NCBI RefSeq assembly: GCF_029962835.1
Contig: NC_080583.1
Span: forward strand, 67,627,158 to 67,691,157
Origin: Magnolia sinica
Taxonomy: Eukaryota; Streptophyta; Magnoliopsida; Magnoliales; Magnoliaceae
Length of the DNA stretch: 64,000 nucleotides
Reading direction: 5' to 3'
A model generated the notes under the pieces. That model was not told the origin of the DNA and did no database searches. It was given only the letters and a program-made list of their open reading frames with translations. Within the stretch, counting starts at the first letter, position 1. Every line of letters starts with the position of its first letter. The position numbers and the translations under genes were made by a program. This document shows, in pieces, positions 23,801 through 34,766 of the stretch.

Positions 23801-24517
23801 TATTGGGGAATAAGAAACCCACTAAGGTAACCTTCCTTGAGCCCATTAGGCAGACCCATTGCCTACTGGGCAGCGTGTCTTGTATATTACTTCTATTCAA
23901 GTAAACCACGCTTAGAGAGGCCTATTTTATAATGCATAAATTGGATAATTGGACTTTTTCTTGGTTGTTGTGTCTGTGGCTAGTAGGCCCAATATGATAA
24001 ATGATGACATGAAAGATGTTAGCATATTATCCTTTGTATTTGAGATTGTGCATTGTTTCTAGTTGGTGGAATGTGTGGTATCCACTTAGTTGTAGAATTA
24101 GATCCACACCATTGAAAGCGTTGTGGTTGGACATTTATGCCATTGGGTTGGCCTATTGGTTCACCAAGTGGGACCCACACTTGACCTATATGACCTCATG
24201 CCTTGCATGTAGTTCAAGTCCAGTGTGGAAGTCACACTAGGTAGGACGCACCTAGTGATGGGTGAGATGATGATACATGTATAGTAACATAATGATGATT
24301 GTGAGTTGTTGGTTGAATGATAGATACAATTTAATGTATGGTAAATTATAACATATGCATTGATGATGGATGAGTAATTATTTATAACACTTATGATATT
24401 TTTTATGTTACTCATGAAGTGAAAATGATCCTCATGGTAATGATGATGATATTTTATACACACACACACACACATGATGACAAAACATGCTAGTTGACCA
24501 CCGTGCTTGATATTCAA

Positions 24518-24785
24518 AGTGGTGTATATGAGGCCCTTGTGTGAGGCCCAAAGTGATGTATATGAGGCCCATGAGTGAGGCCCAATGTGATGTATATGAG
24601 GCCCTTGTGTGAGGCTCAAAGTGATGTATATGAGGCCTATGAGTGAGGGCAATGTGATGTATATGAGGCCCTTGTGTAAGGCCCAAAGTGATGTAAATGA
24701 GGCCCATGAGCAAGTTTCAATGTGATGTATGTGAGGCCCTTGTGTGAGGCCCAAGGTGATGTATATGAAGCCCAATTGTGATGTG
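24518..24785. repeat. minisatellite with two alternating unit types, about 65-bp dimer
   Basis: GTGATGTATATGAGGCCC is followed alternately by TTGTGTGAGGCCCAAA and ATGAGTGAGGCCCAAT, about eight monomers in all. The minus-strand frames of 93 and 204 codons over this array (GLIYITLGLTQGPHIHH type) are repeat artefacts. An AC dinucleotide tract lies just left at 24457-24474. Confidence 0.9.
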
Positions 24786-25808
24786 TGATTCCACCATGAT
24801 GTATGTAAAAATGTTTATGATGCCCATTCGTCTTCCTAGTTGGTATTAAAATGGGTCATGCCTTAGGAGAAATGATGGTTAAATGTCCACATTGTAAGGA
24901 CAATGGTGGTTAAATGTCCATATTGTAACCCTCTCTAAGGCCCGTTGTTAGGCCCATTCTCATCTCCTCTTAGTGGGCTAACCCAAATCATTGGGCCCCC
25001 ATAATTATTAGGCACATTCTTGATATGAGTAGGTCATCTAGGCCAATCCTTGATATGAGGAGAGTATATCATCACCATGATTCATGCCCATACGCTTCAT
25101 ATGCATGCTTGATATGAGATCTGGTTGACCATTGCATATGCCATTAGGCAGGTTGTTTATGGGAATCCCTGATAGGCGAAGTTGTCCCACATGAGCGCAC
25201 GGTATGCGTAAGATTGATGCATGATTAGACTGAGTGACTCATGCATCTTGTATTGTGTGATTATGATTACTATACGCTTTAGGGACATCAGGGCTATAGC
25301 CTCCGCAGTATAGCTTGGATGACAAGATTGGACACCAGAAATTCTTGTTAAGCACGGGGGCGCGAAGGATGTCCCAAGGTGAAAGTTCCCAAACCCTTAT
25401 GGTTCCATGGAGGATGCTCCAATGCCTAGACCAAGTGGATGTATGAGCGTATGAGGGCTGAATACCAGGAAGCAACGTCTCTCACTATTTTATGGTCGGT
25501 TGGAAGGGGGTGTGGCCTTACCTGCCTGAGGGTAAGGGCAATTGCTAGGTTGATTTGATCAGCTTGTAAATGAGTCCTCTACCGACGTGCCGGGTAGATA
25601 TTTACAGACTACTAGTCGATGGGTAGTGAGGTCTATTTCGCTTACATGGTTGTGCGTCCAGTGTAGGGCGGTAATGTGGTGTATAGTGTATTAGACCCCG
25701 GTGATTATCCAGAGAGAACTGTACTGATATATGATGCTCCAAAGATGAGCTGGATTAATATATGAATTGGTATGCTTGAGCTGCATCTTGCATATGACAT
25801 TGGCTATG

Positions 25809-25975
25809 TAGGCCTTGCATCACATCGTATAGCCTTGGTGTGGCCGATAACATTCATGCCTTGCATCACATAGCCTTGGTATGACAGATAACATTCATAT
25901 ATTGCATCGCATAACCTTGATACGGCAGATAGCATTCATGTCTTGCATCGCATAGCCTTAGTATAGCTGAAAGCA
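25809..25975. repeat. about 48-bp tandem repeat, four copies
   Basis: Units of the form CTTGCATCACATAGCCTTGG followed by TATGACAGATAACATTCATG repeat four times with small differences. Confidence 0.8.
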
Positions 25976-27109
25976 TTGTACTAGACCCCGGTGATGATCC
26001 CAGAGATGTATGGTATTGATATGATGACATCCCGTCACTGTTGCTCACGTGGGCGGGCACATGTTTGCGGACACTGATGTGGGCGGGGCCAAAAGGCTAC
26101 TGTGCAACAGTTGCATACTCAGTACTTGACTCATTCATTCATCCATCCACTATCCAATCGGGCTGGTGGTACGCAACCAAATCATTATGTGTATCTTCGC
26201 GATTGTCAGGATTTCGGTTGGGGCGTGCGACCAACCTGAGATCAGGAGTTTGCCACATTGAGTCTAGCTATCCAAATTTAGGTATGAGACTGGTTTGGAT
26301 AGAAGTCCCTGTGATAAATCTCACAGCTTGCGATACTACGTATTATCATCCCGACTACATACTCCAGCTTGTTAGTTCTTTTGAATTGCATATTACATTG
26401 CATCCTTAGTATATGACATTTGACTTACTAGAACTCCACATGCTAGCTCTGCCATTGCCTTTCCATCATACGCCATAGAGTAGAAAATGGAATTTGATTA
26501 TCTTATTCATAATGATTGGTTATTTTAATGATTCATGGTCGCTTATTGAGTGACATGCCTATTATTGATGTCATATTCATAATAACCTATGCAGTTATAT
26601 AGCATGTTTAATTGACAACCTGATCACATATGATAATATGCTCGGTTAATAACATGCCTATGGTTGTTTTGGATGTCTTTATAGGAGTGCCTTGATAAGC
26701 CGTGTGTTACTCTTGGCATGCAGTAGACTCACGAGCTGTGGTTTGCTTATATAGATGATTACACTTTTTCAGGATGCATGCAAGAACTGTTGGAGTTGCT
26801 ATTGTTTTCCTCATTACTATTGAGCAAGTGCATCATAGTATGTGTGATATATCAAACAGGTTCGTCTCTTCGATATGCGTTGATACCATGTATAAAATGT
26901 GTAATCGCCTAAACAAATCAACCGTTAAAAAAAATCATACTAAAAATCCTCCTTGTAGGATCCCAGGATCAGAATCCGGCATATGAGTGTCGAGAGCCGA
27001 GAATGGGGTACTATGGAGGCTATCAGCACCGGATTCAGCGATCAGGAATTCTATGAGCCTAGTTTCTGGGTTTGGGGCGTGACATTTTTATCACTTATTA
27101 TGAGTATGG

Positions 27110-27114
27110 GTTAA
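27110..27114. other. target-site duplication, left copy (GTTAA)
   Basis: GTTAA directly precedes the solo LTR and recurs at 32007-32011 directly after it. Confidence 0.8.
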
Positions 27115-27660
27115 TCTAACGCCCTGACTTTTCAAGACCCGAGTACATGACCCGTGTCTCGAAAATTCGAGTGTTAACCTTAAAGGATGGTCAGGTATAA
27201 TATTTTTCTTTTATCAGAGTAAGCAGATGAGCGTAGAGTGGACAAGTAGCATAAAGGGAAATTTCAAATTTCATTTAGAATATACAAGTGCTGCCTATAA
27301 TGACTTATACAAACCAATGTCTCCAAAATTAACAAATACAAGAATTACATAATCTAGTACATGAGAAATAATAGAAAGCATATAAATATAAGCCATAAGA
27401 TCACACAACTCCTCCAAGCATACAGTCATGCATTCTTGGTGATCGTACCCTTCTCCTTATCAAGTCTGAACATGCATATCACTTAAGCCACCTGTACTAC
27501 CTGTACGGTTTTATATTTAATGGATGAGTGGCCAACTCAATGTGAATTCCCCTCAGGATTAAGCACTGCTGCATTAGGTAAGAAATAATATAAAACATAC
27601 AGACAACCAAAACAGAGTAAATGCAGTCTTGTTAGATGCATGGATGCATGAATATAATGA

Positions 27661-27905
27661 TTGACCCGGGTAAAACATCCAGACAGTCTGTGCCCCGAGT
27701 AAAACATCCAGACGGGCAATGTCCCGGGAAAAACATCCGGACGGACATCGGGGTCGTCACCCAGGGATAAGACTGGTCATCAGCGCAACATTCAGCGTAA
27801 TCGCAGGGCATGATAATCCGAGTCAATATCATCATCGAATGACTGGTCATAAACGCAACATTCAGCGTAATCACAGGGCAGGAAATATGCCATGTATGCA
27901 TGACT
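27661..27905. repeat. two short tandem repeats inside the solo LTR
   Basis: The first is three units of about 30 bp containing AAAACATCCAGACGG. The second is two units of about 70 bp starting GACTGGTCAT and containing CGCAACATTCAGCGTAATC. Confidence 0.8.
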
Positions 27906-28949
27906 TGTCAGCCCATTATTAGTCTATTTGCAACCAGCCAATTTAAGTAAGCTCACGGTCACTACGGGGAGCACATGGCCCAGCGTAGGTCGACGACTCA
28001 GGCATAGTATCCCATGACTACCATGCCCGGCCCATGAGGCTACCACCTTAGGATATTTAATGGAACCCCATCGACTAGTAGCCAATCATATTACAATATA
28101 TGGGGCTTACCATCACATGGTTGCATAGTGTAAAATATCGGACCCATATAGGGAAAATACTAGAACAAAGCCACACAGGGCGACATCAAAGTAGGCCACA
28201 TAGGGCGAGTATCAGAACCGTGCGATAAAAGACCATCCTTGAAAGCCATTGGATACAACAACCCTGGATGGTAGGCCCACATCAATGATCTATCTAGATC
28301 ATCGCTCAATAACCACCAAGTCGAAGGTCCATTACGATCATGACTAGTCAATTTACATCCCAAGTATGGGTGTACATTCATATGTGGGAATTTCCCACTA
28401 ATGTACCAGTTTAAGTTCCATAAGCAATCCACAAAAAGAAATCCACAAGCATGAACAATTATACAGGATAATCATAAAGCATGTAATACATCAATTCAAT
28501 TTTCACTAACTAACACATGTGATTATAAAGGGAGATATCAATTATGAATTTAAATAAAAACTATAACTTAAGCTAATGAGAAGATGGAAAGCTCAAAGGG
28601 AAGAATTATCACCAGATACGTTGTAGGGTGTCCTTTGGTGTGAGCCCTCTCGAGAAGCTAGCGTCTCTGCGTCACTTGAACAGATTCCTAGAGAAATTCC
28701 TTGCATTGGCTGATAAGTTCTACGATTTTAGGACGCCATTTTGGTCGAATGGCCCAAATCATGATGGTTTGACGCTTATTTGAAGGGGTACAGGCCCGTC
28801 AATACCTGTCCCAATAAGCGGGCTCGATATACTATTATTTATTTGGTGGGGTCCCTTACACAGACCATGCAAATAGGCATTTATATCATGGTGGGGCCCC
28901 CATATGTGGCCCACCGCCATATAGATGAGTTTACCCCCTATATACATCC

Positions 28950-29160
28950 CATAGTATATCCGTGTATACATTATGTACAATATATTTGCATCATACGGTA
29001 TACATGTATACATTATGTACAATATGGGTGCGTCACACAGTATATCTATGTACAAAGCATGCATATTATATTTGTACCATATGGTATGTATGTATATATT
29101 ATATACATTATAGATATATCACATAGTATACCTATGTTTACAATATGTATATTATATGGT
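28950..29160. repeat. AT-rich 42-bp tandem repeat, about five copies
   Basis: Units containing GTATACATGTATACATTATG then TACAATAT recur near 28950, 28992, 29034, 29077 and 29120. Each unit is itself rich in GTATAC-type palindromes. Confidence 0.75.
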
Positions 29161-30746
29161 ACGTATATAAATATCGACCGTCCTGGTGCATCACGTCCAA
29201 CCCCTGGATAGTTTATATCCATAGCACAAAAGTGGGTTCCACACGTGTAGGACTCACCCTGCATGAATATATGAGACATGCTTACCTATGCATCTAGGTA
29301 CGGGCGTACCTTCACACCTGTGACATGGGTGTCGAATCCGAACGGCTCATGAGGTGTGGAATCTAGAGACACGTTATGGAGTAAATTTTCACCCTGATCC
29401 AAGATTCCAGTGGGCCATATTAATGATAAATGCAATTTCAAGGGAAGAAACTGTTTGCCTTAATCATGACTTGCCGAAGTTTTGGTTCAAAGTAAAAATT
29501 GGGACCAGTGGGTTTCATAAGGTTCTGTTTCAGGTGGACCGTTCAGATTTTCCAGATTCATCAGTCATGATGAGATCTCAACATTTTGCAATCAGTTCAT
29601 GTGGACTGATTGACAGGCGAGCATCCCTTACATGCACCGTGTATTTTCTGCACAGGTGAGTCCCATGTGATTGGTAGGCCTCACGTATGTAGAGCAAGGT
29701 GGATCCCATCCACATGTGGGTGCCACACGGGGCCAGGGACTCAGCTGCCATGAGATGGCCCGACCATGCAGCCCACCTTGGTGTTTTAACTGAGGCCCAC
29801 CTGCAATTTGCAGGGCCCAGGCGGGTAGACAGCCCACTAACTGTAATGTAAAAGAAAGGAAAGGAAAAAGGAACGGCCATTGTTTGAAGCCACCGTCGGT
29901 CCCGGTTTCCGGCACCGACTGAACCCGTGCATGGACTCGAACCAAGGTCTACTCGAGGCCCGATCCACGCCCAGATCCTGGCCCACAACATTCGTACAGG
30001 GCCCACCAGCTCTTTAACGTGAGAACAGGCCTTGTTCCAACTGATTTCTGGCTTCGAGAATGACTCCGTTCTTAGTCTGTTTATAGCTCAAACAGAGCTT
30101 CGTTTCTACCTGCTCGTGGCCTAACGCACGGCCATTGTTTGGCCCGGTCCTGGCCTGAAATATAAGCTGCACTTGGGTCCGATCCCAGACTGAAACAGAG
30201 TCATTGTTTGACTCAGCTTCAGGCTGAACACAGGGACTCATTTCAACGGTGTTCTCAGTTCACCGTGCAACCATTGCTTGGCTCAGGTTCCGGACTAAAA
30301 TGGAGTCTTTCTCCTAGCTTGCTGCTACCGTGTTTGGCTTGCACCCTGAGCCATTTCAAAGCTCTACAGAGAGCTCAAAACAGACCTCAACTAGGGCCTG
30401 ACTGTGGTCTAAAACGACCATTGTTTGGCTTGTTTCCCCGAGTCTATTTTCAAACTATAATGAGAGATCCAAAACAGAGCTTTGCATGGCCATCATTTGG
30501 TCCTAGCTTCAACCCTCCAAAGGTTGCCATTGCTGGGCCGACTCTCGACCATTACTTGGCACGATGTTGGCCCAGACAATGCTATGATTATCTTAACTAA
30601 AAACTCCTATGGAGAGGGAAGAAGAAGAGTCACCTGAGGTGGGTGATTGCCGACCTGCACTCGAACTATAATACGAAAGAATGACTCTCTGTTTTGTTTT
30701 TCTTCTCTTTCCTCCTCTCTTCGTGTAAATTCCAAGGGCTACAGGG

Positions 30747-30760
30747 CCCTTTTTATAGCC
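30747..30760 (-). promoter_or_regulatory. TATA box of the solo LTR
   Basis: The minus strand reads GGCTATAAAAAGGG, preceded by GA repeats and followed by a CT-rich leader. Confidence 0.65.
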
Positions 30761-32006
30761 AAACGAGAGAGAGAGAGAGGTGGACGGTCGAGATCGTCCC
30801 TACCATGGACGGCTGAGCTTTGCCCATCCTAGAGAGGAAGGGCGTTCCTGCTCTCTCGTCTTTCACAGGCTCGGGTCGGGCGATTTTTGGCACGGATTGG
30901 ACAGTGGCATTCGATCCCTTTTGTCCGAGTACAGGTGATCAAACGGCTATACCGTTTTGATCGTGTGGGCCCCATGAAGGATTGCAATGGTTTAGAAAGC
31001 TCGAAAAGTGGCCGTGGTGGCCCACTTATAGGTTTGAAGTACGTCGGTTTAAAACAGAGAGAGAAAGGCGGGAGATATTTCTTATTTGCAAAAGGGCTTG
31101 GTCCCAGTGTGGCTCGTGTACCAGCGTCCTTAGTGCACATGCACCGTGTAGGGGCCCGCTGAGATGTCAGTATCATAATCCATACCGTCCATTTGCATTA
31201 GGAATCCTTCATAGGGACTTGTCCCATTTATGGTCGATGGTGAGACCCAGGTGGGCCATGCCAACCAGATCTTGACCCTTAACGGATGATTATAATTGTT
31301 CTGGTGGTCAGATTTACCCCAAATCAATCGTCAACGGCTAAAGTGGCCCTATGGGTTGCCCACATCTTCAAGACTTGTTACTACCCATATAATAATAATA
31401 ATTTGATTTTATTTCATTTATTTTGTTATGTGTATGCATTTATATCATTTTTGTATTATTATTACTATTGTCTGCACACTATATATATAATTCATATTGT
31501 GGGCTACACTGTAGGTCATTAGGAGTTAGGACCATTATAAACCAACTCAACGATTAGATTTCCTAGTATTTCATTATTGATAACTCTAGGGGTCCAAATG
31601 AATGTTTAGGTGAAATTTGGGAGTTGAATAGGATGAATCTTTCTATGGGGCGTTGTAGACCGATGAATAGTGGACTTTATGATTTTGATCCCTACATTGG
31701 TTTCATACGGTTCGACTGTACTAAATAGGTGTATGATGAGATGTCATCACGCTCAAGATTATAAAAAAATAAGATTTTCATTTATTTAAATACAGTTCAA
31801 CTTGTGATAGTCAAACGGACAGATTGATCTCAAATCTTATTATGATGTTGTGAGTTGTCATAGTCTAAAATCTAAGGGTTAAGATGAATAGATTGAGGGT
31901 TGTTGGATAGTGACGTGTAAGGCAAATCATGTGGGTCAATGCATATATGTGAGCTAATTTGGATTTACGTGGTGACACCCGAGTACTGAAAGTACGGGGT
32001 GTTACA

Positions 32007-32011
32007 GTTAA
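32007..32011. other. target-site duplication, right copy (GTTAA)
   Basis: Perfect match to 27110-27114. Confidence 0.8.
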
Positions 32012-32491
32012 GTAGAAACATACGAAGTGTATAATTTTTTAATTGCGTCACAAACCTTGGAGGTTTCGATTATCGCCCTTTCAACTGTATAAATCTTTAC
32101 AAAAATTAACCGAACCAAGCCCATCTTACACCAAGGATAAAGAAGAACCATTAATTTCAGGCCCTAAAAATCGACACCCGAGTATAGAGACTCCAATCTC
32201 GAGTTCCTGGGTGTGAATCTAATAAAAATGCACGTGGGCAAGTTCCCATGCACTTGCACAGTTTAGTTAACGTTCACCAATTAGAGTAGTTTTAAATCAA
32301 TATCATCAAAAGTTAAGTAGAGATAACTACGTACATAAATAGATGGCTAATATTTAAAATGCACAATTCCAAGAGTGGTGTCTATCTAAATGAGGATTGT
32401 ACAAGACATAATATACATACAAAAAATGACTAAAATGTAAAGTTTTCAGTTTTGACCGAATCCTCTAAAACATAACGACAGTGGTACAAGG

Positions 32492-32786
32492 CGATCTATG
32501 CATACCCATCTGAGATCTCAATAGTACATACATTGATAATATCCCCTTGTTGGTGTTTTAAAACACTGTCCCAGGTGGGAGTAGCTAATTCAGTGGTTAC
32601 ATTTCTAAGTTACACATGTTATCGACACAATCAAGCCGATCTATGCATACCCGTCTAAGATCTCAATAGTACATACATTGATAATATCACTTTGTTGGTG
32701 TTTTAAAACACTGTCCCAGGTGTGAGTGAGTAGCTAATTCAGTGGTTATATTTTCTAAGTTATACATGCTATTGACACAATCAAAC
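32492..32786. repeat. 145-bp tandem duplication
   Basis: Copy 1 starts CGATCTATGCATACCC at 32492 and copy 2 at 32637. They differ by a few substitutions and a GAGT insertion in copy 2. Confidence 0.9.
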
Positions 32787-34520
32787 ATATACAATAATAT
32801 CATTATAAAATAAATAATTGCTAAGTTAATTGTTTAAATGCAAGGATGACATGATGATATGCATAATGGTTAGCTTGCAGCACAACCCAACAGTGTTTAA
32901 CACGATGAATGACTGAGATTAATAATACCAATATAGAACCATATCAACGCTATTGCTAACGAGGATGTCAATATATACATAATGGTTGGCCCGCATCATG
33001 ACCCAACAATGTAATGATATGCATGATTAGCCAAGTAGTTATTATTTTCGGTCTAAAAAGTAAGTTGGTAAAGTTAGGATATCTTCATTCTATCAATTGT
33101 TGTTAAAATAATTCACATACCTCCTGGCGGCATATGACAACCCCTTGCCGGTGTCTCTTGATCCAAATTTGGGTTCATCACTCAATAGTCCATATAACTC
33201 AGTCGGTTTAATATTAGGATTTGTTGCCCAAGGACTATCATATCTGGGGTGAAGGTCGTCACCCATACCCCAAATGTAGAGAAGGCACGCCACTCAAACG
33301 ATTAACAACATGGTAGATCGCAACATTCATTGGTGCTTGGTGATTATTATGAGGAGGCTCATCACCTAATGTTTTACCAATATCGCGGGCTTACTAAACA
33401 ATGTTTTGCCTATGTGGTAGGCATGTCGCACCAGCGTAGGCCGACAACTCGAATATAGTGTCCCATACCATCATGCTCGGCTTATGCGTCTTTATAGGAT
33501 CGTAACACACTAATGGTTATGAGTAGACTTAAATTAACGGTAATAACGGTATCCCAAATTGTATTGAATTTTATACAATCATCAAGCATAAGAATGTTAA
33601 GTCCTACATTAAATTGATGTGATCGACAAAGGGAGATTTTGAAAAAGAAAACTGACATTGGGTGCGAAACATCCAGTGTAGTTCCAATTACTGTCGGTCG
33701 TCTATGTTCAACCTCGGTCGACTGTGTAAGTCCGGGATAGCTAACCCAAAGTGGGCCATCCACTTAACATTTTGCATGGATCGATCCACACGACTACAAA
33801 TCAAATTATCAAATACATAAATAAATTGTGCAACCACTCAATACTACAAATAGGGTATATCAATTAAATAGATGTGTGAATTGACACCAAAAAATGAATA
33901 TCGACACAAAATTACATATATTAATAACAATTATCAAATAATATAAAAATTCATATCAGTAGGAATTTCTTATTGCTTAGGTATTTCATTGAACATGTTG
34001 ACTACTAGCAACACGTAACATTAGAGTTATAATAATAAAACAATTCAAGTATAAATAGCATACGGATATTATAAATAATCAAAGTCATTATCTATCACTA
34101 TTAATAGTTGATAAAATAAAACATAGAAGAATGGTATGCACTTTAAAGGGATTTACGCGATCTAATCACGCTTAAGGTATATTTTTTTTGAGAAAATCAC
34201 AAATTCCTAAATCAAATCGAGAGAGATAAGGTAAGATTCATGAAATTCTAACACTAAATGGATTGAACTTGGGAAGCACGATTCATTTTTTACCTCCAAT
34301 TCTAAATGAGGTGGATCCGGCGAAGAGATCGGCAACATTATGATTTGGAGCACTAACAACCTACAAGAATAAGAAATCCCAAATCTAATTCTTACAACAC
34401 TCTCACCCTCACTCTTTCTCTTATTCTCAATCTTTTTCTCTCTTTCTCTCATTCTCTCTCTTTCTCTTTCTCTCAAGCCCTAGAAAATTTGGATTTAGGA
34501 GAGGGAAGCCCAAATGGGAT

Positions 34521-34530
34521 GTATTTATAG
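34521..34530 (-). promoter_or_regulatory. TATA box of minus-strand LTR-like segment
   Basis: The minus strand reads CACTATAAATACATCCC. Confidence 0.55.
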
Positions 34531-34761
34531 TGTCAGATGTGGTGCAAATGGCCATAAAGCCCAACTATTTATTATTACAACCCTATGGGAGGTTTTTAAA
34601 AATTTTATAATCCATTAGGAGATGTACATGTCAATATACACTATAAGATAGTTGGTCCTAGCGATGGTCTACGTATGAATATGATTGACTCGCCATTGGG
34701 ATGCATCGATCGATGAATATGATTAGAAGTTAGTTTGACAGTTATTGATGGTCGATCGAGG

Positions 34762-34766
34762 TTGCG
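34762..34766. other. target-site duplication, left copy (TTGCG)
   Basis: TTGCG precedes the 5' LTR and recurs directly after the 3' LTR at 48038-48042. Confidence 0.95.

Larger units (their letters stand above)
21430..27084 (+). mobile_element. LTR-like segment, plus strand, left end unresolved
   Basis: A TATA-like CCTATATAAGAGTAGG near 21435 is followed by several kilobases of non-coding sequence ending TTTGGGGCGTGACA at 27084, a typical plant gypsy LTR end. No primer-binding site or coding region follows, so it looks like a solo or truncated LTR. It contains the minisatellites at 24.5 and 25.8 kb. I could not find a matching left terminus or target duplication; the true start may lie left of 21430. 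Confidence 0.45.
27115..32006 (-). mobile_element. solo LTR, about 4.9 kb, gypsy type, minus strand
   Basis: Read on the minus strand it starts TGTAACACCCCGTACTTTC at 32006 and ends AAAAGTCAGGGCGTTAGA at 27115 (terminal CA has become GA). A perfect 5-bp duplication GTTAA flanks it. Its TATA box is at 30747-30760. There is no primer-binding site, polypurine tract or coding region inside, so it is a solo LTR left by recombination. It carries the same CAGCGTAGGTCGACGACTC / TATCCCATGACTACCATG block as the Tekay-type LTRs to the right, so the families are related. Many frames of 60-140 codons inside it are not genes. Confidence 0.75.
32150..34766 (-). mobile_element. LTR-like segment, minus strand, interrupted by the Tekay-type element
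   Basis: On the minus strand it has a TATA box at 34521-34530, a GAGAGAAAG-rich leader, and further on the same blocks as the Tekay LTR in the same order: the AGTGG...GGGACAGTGTTTTAAAACACC counterpart of the CACATTCTGGGGCGGTGTTAAACACC block, and the CAGCGTAGGCCGACAACTCG block near 33434. The left end is near a CTCGGGTGT hairpin at 32170-32215. The right part continues beyond the insertion at 48043, but its end is not recognised. Confidence 0.5.

Noticed and set aside
24161-24775. 204-codon minus-strand frame
   Set aside because: Produced by the minisatellite; repetitive protein without family features.
24518-24785. CRISPR-like array
   Set aside because: Repeats adjoin without unique spacers and the DNA is plant nuclear.
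27115-32006. Several frames of 90-140 codons as possible genes
   Set aside because: They overlap each other on both strands inside a non-coding LTR and lack motifs.
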